A stretch of 64,000 nt of DNA, from assembly GCA_024516155.1 (NCBI GenBank), contig JAJJXM010000004.1, forward strand, positions 1,364,001-1,428,000, read 5' to 3'. The position numbers were made by a program, and so were the translations under genes. This document shows, one piece after another, positions 12,201 through 23,117 of the stretch; position 1 is the stretch's first letter; each line of letters opens with the position of its first letter. The notes below the pieces were generated by a model. It made no database searches. It was given only the letters and a program-made list of their open reading frames with translations, and was not told where the DNA came from. Origin of the DNA: Pyronema omphalodes. Lineage: Eukaryota > Ascomycota > Pezizomycetes > Pezizales > Pyronemataceae.

Positions 12201-15200
12201 AACAGTGTCAGTGTCAGTGATGGAAGTATTATTTATTATCTATTATATATTTTTTTAAGTGCTCTCCTCTCGACAACGTAACGCTTCAAATGTTCAACCG
12301 TTCAGGCCGAGTTACGTCAGGACAGTTCTTTCTACAGAAACAGGGGAGTGTGTTATCTTTAATCTCCAACTTTCAAGCTTTGTAAAGTTTTATTTTTGTG
12401 TGTGGATAGATCCGGAAAACATACACGGTCTGTAGAATCTCACAACGAGGGTGGATTTAGTCGCTGGGGTGATAGGGATAGTTTGATGACATACCAGTCA
12501 ACTCATTTCCACATTCCCACCCTTCCACTCTTATAACCATCCCAGTCGTGGTCTATACCTATCCAAGTTATTCACAGATACAATATTCGATATTCACTAT
12601 CAACGGAGTAAGGACTCATCTCATAGTAGGGTTTAACATGACAAACCGAAGTTTTTCGATATCACATAAGAAGTTAAATTAAGCTCTTGTATTACATTGT
12701 CGTATAGGTTTTTACCCTAATCCTGGTCCTTGTTCTTCTGACGATACCTGAGTAAGATTGACGAAGATTCTCAAGATTTACACCCCAAGATTTACGATGA
12801 CTAGTTGATGATGTTACGATCTACACTCGAGATCTACGCTTGGTACATACATACGTGGGAACGTCTTAGATACACACGTGGGTCGTAGTCTCGTAGACAT
12901 CTTGCGTATCTTTCTCCTTCTCCTGCGTATCCTGCGTATCATCCACCAGTCCTACAGTAGTCTAGATCCGATCCCACGTACCCAAGATTCTACATACATA
13001 CCAATTAGAACATCAAACCATACCTTGTCATAGCATAGCATTCCATACATAGCATATCCAACGCACCAAAATACTTCATCCACATCTCCATATCTCCATA
13101 TATCTTCAAAATTCCATCTATACATATCAAGACTTACATAGCCAACACATGACGCTACCATGCTCACAACGCAGGGCAAGTACGTTTCTCTGCTTCAAAG
13201 TCCATACAAGTTCAATATCTAAATGCAAATGCCAAGAAAACTATGAATGATGCGTTTAAATATATGTACATCACATGACATCTTCGTGTCACAGCCACCT
13301 CTAGCTATGGGGCTGTGTGTGATGCGTACCAAACATCCGGAGGTCGGGGGTCGGGGGTATTCGGGTACCCACCAGCATCGCCATCATGGTACGTACGGTA
13401 TTTCGGTTTCCTTTACTAAGTGCAAAGGAAGAAAGGAAGGGAACCGATACCACATCACCATGACGACGAGGCGTAAGGCAAAGGCAAAGGCAGAGGCTAC
13501 TGTATCGATATCGGATATCCGCAGTGACATGGTTATGACATCACCCCGTGTTTTGGCTTGGCATGGGTGTGACAAGGGTTGGTTTGGGTGGGCTTGGCTT
13601 GGATCGGGTTGGGTTCAGCAACGAGTCGGATGATGAATCGAATGGTGAAGCTGGAATTACAACGAGTCCCAGTCGAACCACAAACACAACGAGTCGGGCC
13701 ATAACCATTACGGGTCGAACCATAACAAGTCCCAGTCGAACCAGATCGGACCAGCGAGATTCCATCCATTATCGCCAAATCAAAAACGGTCTCTGGACTG
13801 GAGTATGTACCCAGACTCTGGACTCCGGAGTATGTATATGGTACCATATCACTACAATACCGTCATGAATAAATGAATTGGTAACTACGTGACTCACATC
13901 ATAGCATAGCATCGCTTCCTGAGAAGCCCGAGAATCCCGATAACAGTTCCCCAAGCGGACCACTTCCGGTTACATAATTCCTCGGACCTCCAATGGTTGT
14001 CAGATTCATCGCCAAGATCCCACCATATCCCAATCCCCGGTGACCGGAATTCCAATTCTTCGTTCCTTCTTTTCTTTCTTTCTTTCCCTATCCCGAAGTT
14101 TCGGCGGCTCGGAGTCTCGGAGAAATTTCTGTATCCATGGTTACACATATCCAACTTCCCGGTGGCACGGTGCGATGGGCCGGCGGTATCCCGGTGCCCT
14201 AGGCCCCTAGCTAGCTGGTAACCCGGACCCGGAACCGGACCCCCGACACCCCCACCCCCAGTTAGCTGGTATGTACGTAGGTACATAGCTAAGGATTCGG
14301 ATCCCGGTGCTGTCCCGGTGGCGTTCCGGTTACTTCCGAGGGGAGGGAAAAATTTATGTAACACCGAGAGTTTTTATCCCGGGTCCAAAATGTAGGGCCG
14401 GATGACATGACATAATGAGAAGTTAAAACACTGCCGAACAGTGACGGTAATGTTAATGGGTATGTCATCATCAGCATAACAAAAAAAAACATGAAAATGC
14501 AGACGAAAATAGGAAAATGAAAATGAAAATGAAAATGAAATTGAAAAAAACAGATTCCGAGCCACAAAGCTATGTCTTCAGCATCAGCAAAAGCATCAGC
14601 AAAAAGCAATAGTGAACCGAAACGTGACTTCTTTGGGATCTAGGACCTGGGACCTGGGTACAGATATGCATTTGGTGCCTGTATACATACATAGAGCATA
14701 ACGAGCTTGATTTCGGGATTGAGTTTGAGGCTTAGGCTTGATTCTGATTATTCCGATTCCGAGTCCGATTTCGAGTTTGATTCCGAGTCTAAGCTTACTT
14801 GCTTGCTCAATTGTAATTCCGTTCCGAATATGATTCCGATTCCGAGTCCGACCTCAGCCCTATCCGGAAGTTTCCTAATTTACCAATTTCCTAATTTTCG
14901 GGTTTTTGGACTTTCAAATTATTTTACAACTTTTCACAACTTTTCACAACTTTCCACAACTCTTTCACAATCTCGTTTCCAACCTTTAACAATTTCTTTT
15001 CTCTAGTATGCGTATGTTTTCTCCTACTATGTATGTATGTATCAATCCACATATCAACCTGTTAAAGGTCGTTGACCGCACTTAGGGCTCATGTGACTGG
15101 CACGTGGAGGTGGAGTTTCCACATCGGGTATATCTCCCTCTGTAGACGCGTAGAGCTAGATTACCATCGTTCTCAATGAATACACTCCTCCACCTCCACC

Positions 15201-15308
15201 TTTCTCTTGCGTTCCCATTTTACACAACCCCGTCCGTATGTTCGATATCAAGCCACATGTTGTACATATACATAGTGTGGATATGCCATGTATACGATGG
15301 ACAAAGTT

Positions 15309-15356
15309 TAAACACCAAGAATTCTAAACACCAAGAATTCTAAACACCAAGAATTC
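15309..15356. repeat. 16-bp unit repeated three times
   Basis: Three perfect head-to-tail copies of TAAACACCAAGAATTC. The perfect identity implies a recent expansion. Confidence 0.95.
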
Positions 15357-15400
15357 TAAGTTCTCCCGGTCTCTGGGCTTTCTGGCTGACAGTTTTTTTT

Positions 15401-15676
15401 CTTATTTTCTTATTTTCTTATTTTCTTATTTTCTTATTTTCTTATTTTCTTATTTTCTTATTTTCTTATTTTCTTATTTTCTTATTTTCTTATTTTCTTA
15501 TTTTCTTATTTTCTTATTTTCTTATTTTCTTATTTTCTTATTTTCTTATTTTCTTATTTTCTTATTTTCTTATTTTCTTATTTTCTTATTTTCTTATTTT
15601 CTTATTTTCTTATTTTCTTATTTTCTTATTTTCTTATTTTCTTATTTTCTTATTTTCTTATTTTCTTATTTTCTTA
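15401..15676. repeat. octanucleotide microsatellite (CTTATTTT)n
   Basis: About 34 uninterrupted copies of CTTATTTT, ending in a slightly altered unit. All copies appear identical, so the array is either young or actively homogenised. It sits in gene-free DNA. Confidence 0.97.
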
Positions 15677-18432
15677 TTATCTTCTTATACTCCTGATATG
15701 TAAGGCAGGAATGTTTCAGTTTCTCGTTCGTCTTCGGTTCCTCCTTCAGTTCCTCGTTTCCTCGTTTCCTCGTTTCCTCGTTTCCTCGTTCCTCGTTTCG
15801 TCCCCGGTTTCGGCAAGGAATGAAGGATACATATCCTATTCCAGTAAAACGTGTTTACGTTTGTGTTTAAAAAAGTCTCGGGCGGGGGATACATAGCCTA
15901 CTCCGGTAAGCGTACTGTATGCCATACAGACTCCAGAGGGCTCAGAAGCGGCCAGTGGTGCTGGTGCTGGTGTTGGCGTTGGTTGACCGTGGGATACCAT
16001 ACCGATACTGGCTATGCAGGCTATGCAAACTTCAAAGGCAGTGGATTATGGTGACTGGTATGTAGCCTCATCCAACCATAGCCTCATCCCACAGGCCAGC
16101 GATCAGAGACCAGCGACCAGAGACCAGAGACAGTCAAGAACGGTGCAAGCAAGCAAGCAAGCAAGCAAGGCTCAAGCAAGCAACGGTGCAAGCAACGCAG
16201 GCCAGCCGCCAAGCCAACGAAAACCTCAAGCTAAGCCAAGCCAAGCCTATCCCATCCTACCGAAAATAAGGAAAATGGAAACAGAACCAAGCGCAGAGTA
16301 GGATTATTGGGAAACGTCCTTGACAACAAACGCAGTACACCAGCGTGACTTGACTTGATCGGACTTGACATGATTGGATTGGAGGTTACTGGTAGCTATC
16401 GTCTAGCAGTACCTACTACCTAGTAGTACTTATCATCGATTGGATTGAATTTTGGATTGTCTATCATCTACCACCGCCTACCGCCGCCGCCTACCAGTCA
16501 AGATAACCTATACATATACATATACATACCAGATTGCCTATCATCTATCATATCATCTCTATCATTTATCATTTATCTATGTACCACCACCACCGCTGCC
16601 GCCTACTAGTCATGCTCACGGTACATTTTCCAGGACCCCAGGACCCCAGGTACACTTCAATTCGTCCGCCCGACCGTCAACGGATCCCATACCGGTGGCA
16701 TATCCAAAGACGATTCGATGATTGATGATTCGTTTCCCTATCACCCAGCATCCAGCAAGCAAGCAACCATGCAACGGTTAGTGCTGGTTATGGTGCTCGT
16801 GTTTGGTGCAGAAGCATAGCATAGCATAGCATGAAGCATGGCCACGACACCCCCCGTCACTGTTCGGTGTCGTTGCATATTTTTTTTTTTCGATGCTTGC
16901 TTGCTGGTTGGTGGAGAGATAGGTAGGTGCGAAACTAAGGGACTTAAGCATACATATACAGGCAGCATACATAGCATACATCGTTCCTGTGGTTTCTGTG
17001 GTTGTAACTTGCTGTGGTTTCTGTAGACTGTAGCTACATACCGAAGTGCAACTTGATTTTGATCTGATTTTGATTTGTTTTCATTGCATTTTTTCATGCG
17101 GGGGGTGTGGTGATGATGATGACTACTCACTACATACTACATACTACATACACGGTATTAGAGCTGTTTATTCGCTGGGGATTAGAGTGTCATTATACCG
17201 GCGTTGACTCTTTCTTTCTTTATTTGCACTAACTAGCTATGTATGTGGTTCTTTTGATAATCTTTATCATTCGATTCTTGACGATGATGGTGGTGGTGGT
17301 TTCTATGTTAGATAGAGAGATAGAGAGAGACTTCACTCTATGGCGCACTTGCAACTTTGCACTGTACAGACATAAAAATCATCCGACGATGATGGTAGAG
17401 GCGTTCAATTGTTTTCGCATATTTCTCTCATACGGATTATGGTTCGATTTGATTTACTTCGGGCTGAGGATTTTTATTCCCTCGTTGATATGAGTGGTGG
17501 TGGTCATGCTATCAGAGTCCGTCCTGCTGTTTTCTTGTTCGCTGTTCTGTTCTGTTCCTGTCTTTCCCGAATTTACTTCCTCCTGCTCCTTCGTCACTCG
17601 TACGGTCGTACCTTGTTACTCCCCGTCCCTGGTCCCTTGTCCCTTGTCACTCGTTCCCCGTTCCTCGTTCGTTGTCACCAGTCCTTCGTTTCGTTGTCCA
17701 CCCCTCCCATCCTTCCCGTTCCTCCCCCCGTACCCCCCGGTCCACCCTGCCTGCTTGCTGCACCCACCCACCCCCCACCGCCGTCCCCCCGTCCCCCGTC
17801 CCTCGTTCATCCGGCAGCAGCAGTGCAGCCATGTCGCGTAGTTTTTTTAGGCTTTCTTCCTTTCCTTTCCTCTGCTCTGCTCGCACACACCCACCAGCAC
17901 ATCCCAGCACATCCCAGCTAGTTCCCAATCCCTTAGCGTTGCAACTCTAGCGTTGCAACGCATCAGCCGCTAATGAAATCCCGAGGATCCTTGGCGAGTA
18001 TGGTGCTAGAGTTTCCCCCGTTCCTTCGAGGCTTGGTGGGTTGGGTTGTACAGACTGATGATTGCTGTGCACGAGTAAGCTTCTTTGGTGTGCACGAGAA
18101 CCCAGAGGATCGAATAAAAAAATTCAAAATTCGAGGCCATAGGCGAGGAGTATATATCTTCTGAAGCTTCTACCCACCCCTCGAAAAGAAGGAGAAGAAA
18201 AATTACTATTCTGCTTATACATAGAAGAGAAGAGAAGAGAAGACAAGATTGCAATTACTATACTATACTCGAGTCTTATACAGACTTACGATACGATACG
18301 ATACCACACGATACCACGAGATCAATCTGCAGTTTATAGTCACTGCCGCCTAGGGACACGCATACACGCATACACGCATATACGCATACTGACGAATATA
18401 TATACCATCATCGGGACGGCCTGGGACACGGA

Positions 18433-18592
18433 TATATATCATCACAATCATCACAATCACAATCATCAGCAGCATCAGCAGCATCAGCATCAGCATCAGT
18501 ATTATCACTATCATCAGCATTATCATCAAGCTCGAGTCAGTGTCAGGAACATAAACCACAAGACCACCACCACCACCACCACCACCACCACT
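18433..18592. repeat. TCA-type and ACC-type triplet arrays upstream of the 18807 gene
   Basis: Degenerate ATC/CAG triplet repeats run from about 18433 to 18530, followed by a nearly pure (CAC)n run at 18561-18592. They lie 200-370 bp before the start codon of the disordered-protein gene, so they may be in its promoter or 5' UTR. Confidence 0.85.
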
Positions 18593-18806
18593 GCCAACCG
18601 AAAAAAACCACGCCAAAAGGTCCGGTTATCAAAAGTCGCCAACACAACTACGGTGCACGGTAAAAACAAAAAAGCCAAAACCCCTTAAGCTTTACCCTCG
18701 AGTCCCAAACCAATATACCCGGAGCACAGCACAGCGTACCTACATACATAGACAGCAACCGACCAGCAACCAGCACAGGCAACAACGGTCAACCATAACC
18801 ATAACC

Positions 18807-19811
18807 ATGTCCAACGCCATGAAAAAGCTCAAGCTCCTCCAACACCATATCAGCGCCGCGAGCGTCGGTGCAAACAACATATCCGCGGGCTTCCCCACAC
18901 CACCTGCATCACCAGTTTTCAACGCCGGAGGAGGTGTAGGAACATACCCAAACAATTCCTACGACCACTACCAACCATCGCACTACTACCAACCCCCACC
19001 ACCACCACCACCTCATCATCAGCATCATCACACACCCTACTACCAGCGACCCGATAGTCGCCAGCAACATCAACATCAACAACACTACTACCCCCCCGCG
19101 CAGTCCACAATGCCCGGTATCCCCGGCCAATGTCTCCTCCCCGGCGGTTTCATGGTCCTAACCCCCTCCTCCTCCCACGACCACCTCCCCACAGCACCTA
19201 CCCGTCGTCCCCCCCGTCTCACCAAAGAAGCCGTCTCAGCAATCGGCAAAGACAGTCGACTCGCCCGCTGGGAACGGGTGCTAAACTATGTCCGAGAACA
19301 ACGCACCACAACCATCGGCGGTCCCGTACCTACCTCCCCGAAATCTTGTCCCAGTATCATCTCCGGTGGTGGGCGGGGGATGGACTCGATACCACCACCG
19401 CCATCACCGGCGTTTAGACAAGACCGGAAACGGAGAGCGGAGGAAATGGCATTGATTGATCTGCGGTGTAAGGAGCTGGAGAGAATCGATAGGGTGGAAC
19501 AAGATACGAGAAGTCTTTGGAGTGGAGGATCGGGAGGAACTAATGGCGTGGATGAGTTTGTGTGGAGTGAGGATGAGGATGATGATGTGTTACCCATGCC
19601 GAAGGGTCCGGAGCCGGTTAAGATTCTACCGGGGGAAAGGGGGATGGAGAGGATTAGGGAGGAGGGTGTGGAGGAGGGGGTGTTTGCTATGGATGAGAGT
19701 AGGACGGGAAGATGGAGTGGGATGAATGGAATGCAGCAGATTTGTAGAGAGGGGGAATTGGAGGGTGGGTTGGGAAGACTGGTCGGAAGGAGAATGAGTG
19801 CGGCTTATTGA
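18807..19811 (+). CDS. hypothetical protein, largely disordered
   Basis: A single open frame of 334 aa with no intron needed. I do not recognise a characterised family. Residues 1-115 are rich in Pro, His, Tyr and Gln, with runs of P and H. A charged and less repetitive core around residues 130-165 (TKEAVSAIGKDSRLARWERV) looks like a conserved helix. A basic/acidic segment (RKRRAEEMALIDLRCKELE) follows, then an acidic patch (WSEDEDDDV). There is no signal peptide or membrane segment. A nuclear or regulatory role is possible but only inferred from composition. Unlike the surrounding low-complexity frames, it has balanced composition in its C-terminal half and a clear start (accATG). Confidence 0.65.
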   Translation: MSNAMKKLKLLQHHISAASVGANNISAGFPTPPASPVFNAGGGVGTYPNNSYDHYQPSHYYQPPPPPPPHHQHHHTPYYQRPDSRQQHQHQQHYYPPAQSTMPGIPGQCLLPGGFMVLTPSSSHDHLPTAPTRRPPRLTKEAVSAIGKDSRLARWERVLNYVREQRTTTIGGPVPTSPKSCPSIISGGGRGMDSIPPPPSPAFRQDRKRRAEEMALIDLRCKELERIDRVEQDTRSLWSGGSGGTNGVDEFVWSEDEDDDVLPMPKGPEPVKILPGERGMERIREEGVEEGVFAMDESRTGRWSGMNGMQQICREGELEGGLGRLVGRRMSAAY

Positions 19812-20148
19812 AACGTGCGGGAGGAGCAGCTGCGAGGAACCGAGCAGTTGCGAGGAAGTGAGCAGCTGCGACCTATGGGGGAGCTGTGGCCAAGGGAAGA
19901 TCTACGACCGTGGGAGCAGCTGAGCGCAAGGGAGGAGCTATGGACAAGCGAAGCTTCAATAAACCAGAAGCATAGACACCACCAACACCGACACCGGGAT
20001 CGGGACGATAGATCACGGGCAGGAAGTTTCATAGCTGTGGATCATCAGGGGTATCAAGGTCAAGGTCAGGGTTATCAAGGTTACAGAAGAAGAAGGGATG
20101 GAAAGGTTTCTGGGTATAGAACTTTATTGGTATCCATGGGAGGATGAG

Positions 20149-20150
<2 letters not shown>

Positions 20151-20179
<29 letters not shown>

Positions 20180-20233
20180 AGTCGGTGTCGGAGTCGGAGG
20201 AATCGTCGGAGGAATCGTCGGAGGAATCGTCGG
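20151..20233. repeat. (GAC)n array and adjacent 12-mer repeat
   Basis: A pure GAC/ACG triplet run (20151-20179) passes into three copies of GGAATCGTCGGA. Both lie downstream of the 18807 gene. Confidence 0.9.
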
Positions 20234-20629
20234 TGGTGGAGGAGGAGGATAACGATTCTGCTCTTTCATTTGTTTTCTTTGCTTTTCTTTGCTTCCTTTT
20301 CTTTATTTTTTATCCTGTTTCCAGCGAAAGGCGAAAGGCGAAATGCGATGGCGATGGCGTTTAGCGGGTTTTGTTTTGTTTTGTCTTATATTATTTCTTG
20401 TCTTGTTTTATTGTTTTATTGTTTTTTGTTTTATTGTTTTCTTGTCTTTCCGGCGTTTGAATGTTTTTACTTTTTTTTGTTACGATATGATACGATACGA
20501 TACGATACCACTGCACTGCATATTATATACTCTCAACTCTAGATAGGAGAACAATATTAACGGGGTTTTTTGTTATTTATGTTGTGTTGTGTTGTGTTTA
20601 GGGTGATTATGTTTAGGGTGATTCTTGGG

Positions 20630-20750
20630 ATGGTGGTGGTGATTGTGGTGGTGATGATGGTGGTGGTGATGATGATGATGATGGTGATGATGTGAATGAT
20701 GATGATGATTATGATGGTGGTGATGATGATGATGATTATGATGATGATGT
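20630..20750. repeat. GAT/GTG triplet array
   Basis: Mixed GATGAT and GGTGGTGAT triplets over about 120 bp. Its translations are artefactual homopolymeric frames. Confidence 0.9.
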
Positions 20751-20934
20751 GTCTTGTGTCTTGTATCTTGTATCTTGAGAACATGTAAATTTGTAAATGT
20801 ATAAATTTGTAAATGTATAAAGAAATTATCGGAAAGGAAGGAAGGAAGTAAAAGGGAGTGTTTTAAGTTGGATATTAGAAGCGCTGATGTGGTTAAAAAA
20901 AAAAAATTACAGATCAAACATAAACTTTGCATTG

Positions 20935-20993
20935 ATGTTGTATGTTGTATGTTGTATGTTGTATGTTGTATGTTGTATGTTGTATGTTGTATG
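20935..20993. repeat. heptanucleotide microsatellite (TATGTTG)n
   Basis: About eight head-to-tail copies of TATGTTG with no internal variation. Confidence 0.95.
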
Positions 20994-22235
20994 TATATTA
21001 TGTTATACTGTACTGTACTGTACTGTATTGTACTGTAGCCTTGATTTTCTTTGGCTTTGATTGAAATTTGATTGAAATTTGAAATGTGGGGAAATGGAAA
21101 TAAAGAAAAAGAAAAAGAACAAGAAAAAGAAAAATTGGAAAAATTAGAAAACGGTTTACTGTTTACTGTTTACTGTTTACTGTTTCATATGTTATTTATT
21201 TCTTTCCCTTGGCCTTTGCCTTGGCCTGTTAACTTTCTTTCTTTCTTTCCTCCCTTCCTTCCCTCCCTCAGTTACAATTCATGATTTGCGATTTACGATT
21301 CAATTTTCGTCTCATTATATTACATATACTACAAATAAACAACTTTCTTCTTTTCTTTCTGTTTCCTTTCTTATTATTATTTTCCTCTCCTGTAGCTGCA
21401 CCTTAGGTAGGTACATACATACCTATAAACTTTCAGCTCAAAATTAAATACTTTCCATATCCCCCTCCCTCTCCATCTCCATTCAAATTTCAAGAGCTAT
21501 ATCATATCATATCATATCATATCATAAATCATATACCAATCACATACCCGGCAATTATAGTCAAAAATATATCACGCATTACGCTATATATATATATATA
21601 CACTTGTATTTCCTTCTGTATCTCCTTTTATGCTCCCTTTGATTTCCTTTGGTTTCATTCAGTTTCCTTCGGTTTGCTTATAATATGATATAACATAACA
21701 TAACATAACATAAAATCAACCAAATCAAACAACAACAACACGGAGCAGAAAACCAAGCACTCGTCAATTCGTGGATGTAGATGTTTCAAGCGCTTCAAGG
21801 GATGGGAATACTTATAGTCCGGTGTAGCTTGTGTCAATTTGTGTGTAGGCTGGCAGCTGGTAGGTATAGTATACATAGACACCCGGCACCCGGCACCCAT
21901 ACGTAGCATAGTATCCACAGAATGAGATACGTATAGGCAGGAATAGGCAGGAATAGGCTGGCAGATATGCAGATATGAAAACATGCAGATATAGCATAGA
22001 TAGACAGGCAGGTATAGCAGGCAGGAATAGCAGGCAGGAATAGTAGGCAGGAATAGTAGGCAGGAATAGCATAGAAGGCACCCATAAAATAGCATTCACA
22101 GCATCAACAGCATAGCATAGCATAGCGGACAGGAATAGCATATTAAACAAGGCTGGCTAACCTTCCAAACTTCCAAACTTCCTCACTTCTTCACTCCTAA
22201 ACCTTAACGCATAAAGCATAAAGCATCAACAAGGC

Positions 22236-22375
22236 CACCAATCTCCAGCTCAATCCAGCCCAGACCAATCTCCAGCCCAATCCAATCCAATCCAATCCAG
22301 CCCAGACCAATCTCCAGCCCAATCCAATCCAATCCAATACAATCCAATCCAATCCAATCCAATCCAATCTCAATC
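22236..22375. repeat. AATCC pentanucleotide array with duplicated spacer
   Basis: Runs of AATCC separated by two copies of a CAGCCCAGACCAATCTCC-like segment, so a longer unit has been duplicated inside the microsatellite. Confidence 0.9.
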
Positions 22376-22846
22376 CTTCCATGTAGATATCCATCTCAAA
22401 GCAAACCCGAAACTCCAGTGCTAAATCCTACTCCTATGTACATATACAGAAACCTAGTCATCAACAACATATATATATATGTATTGCGAAACCCTCGATA
22501 TAGCTATTTATATGCCACATCTATGCCACATCTATGCTGTCCCTGATAATTTATTCCCACCTTCGCTGTCTAAATTGATATACACCGCCCCTGCCCTGCC
22601 CCTGCTTCCCTCTGTCTGCTACCCTATTGCCTATTTCCTATGCAGCCCCTGATTACCATACACCGCCTACATCATTGGTTTCCTAACCCCATAACCCCAG
22701 CATCGACAGCCTTCATTCCAGTTTCATGCGAGAGACCTTCGATTTGCTGGGTGGAAGTCTAAAGCTGAAATATCAGAGGATTATAGATAGGTAGGCATAA
22801 AGGCGGTGGAAGGTATTGGTGCTGTTGATACTGGGGGAGTGGGGGG

Positions 22847-22891
22847 TGGTTGTGGTTGTGGTTGTGGTTGTGGTTGTGGTTGTGGTTGTGG
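22847..22891. repeat. hexanucleotide microsatellite (TGTGGT)n
   Basis: About seven uninterrupted copies of TGTGGT, 150 bp from the second tRNA-Lys gene. Confidence 0.95.
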
Positions 22892-23044
22892 AAAGGTAGG
22901 GGTGGAAAGAACTCAGATTAGACTCAGATACTCGGGTATAAACAGCACCGGTGGAAATCGCAGGGGAAAAAGACCAGTGCGTGGGGAGGAAGTTATGGTG
23001 CATTAAGGAACAAAAGATGGAAGCAGGAAAAAAACAAAGATGAA

Positions 23045-23117
23045 AGCCCCACGCGGGGGTCGAACCCGCAACCTTCAGATTAAGAGTCTGACGCTCTACC
23101 GATTGAGCTAGCGAGGC
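23045..23117 (-). tRNA. tRNA-Lys(CTT), copy 2
   Basis: All 73 nt are identical to copy 1 (anticodon CTT, no intron). The flanks differ: the adjacent inverted repeat reads ATGAAAGC (23040-23047) against GCTTTCAT (23118-23125), a paired change relative to copy 1. No T run follows immediately. The first long T stretch on the transcribed strand is about 10-20 nt downstream. Confidence 0.97.

Larger units (their letters stand above)
6905..18806. other. 11.9-kb gene-free, microsatellite-rich stretch
   Basis: No supportable protein gene. Open frames here are short, overlap on both strands and follow simple-sequence composition. TACATA/TATGTA words are very frequent. Listed separately are a 16-mer triplicate (15309), an octamer array (15401), a diverged direct repeat (8715 and 9087) and triplet arrays just before the next gene. 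The 17.5-17.9 kb part is strongly C/T-rich and may belong to the upstream region of the gene at 18807. Confidence 0.75.
19812..23044. other. gene-free, microsatellite-rich stretch
   Basis: The first 150 bp are a decayed repeat of GAGCAGCTGCGA-like units. This is followed by many triplet, penta-, hexa- and heptanucleotide arrays listed separately. Open frames are low-complexity, such as poly-His or poly-Ile frames from GAT/GTG arrays at about 20630-20750. No gene is supported before the tRNA at 23045. Confidence 0.75.

Noticed and set aside
13660..13750. Several TCGAACC words resembling tRNA T loops
   Set aside because: They belong to a short degenerate repeat (CCCAGTCGAACCA) and have no accompanying stems.
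15309..15676. Regular repeats that could suggest a CRISPR array
   Set aside because: The units are directly adjacent with no unique spacers, and the host is a fungus.
17409..17950. Open frames of up to 170 aa on + and 93 aa on -
   Set aside because: They follow a C/T-rich, low-complexity sequence open in several frames on both strands, with Pro/Ser-only composition.
20557..20932. His-rich and Ile-rich frames on the - strand
   Set aside because: Direct translation of the GAT/GTG triplet array in different frames.
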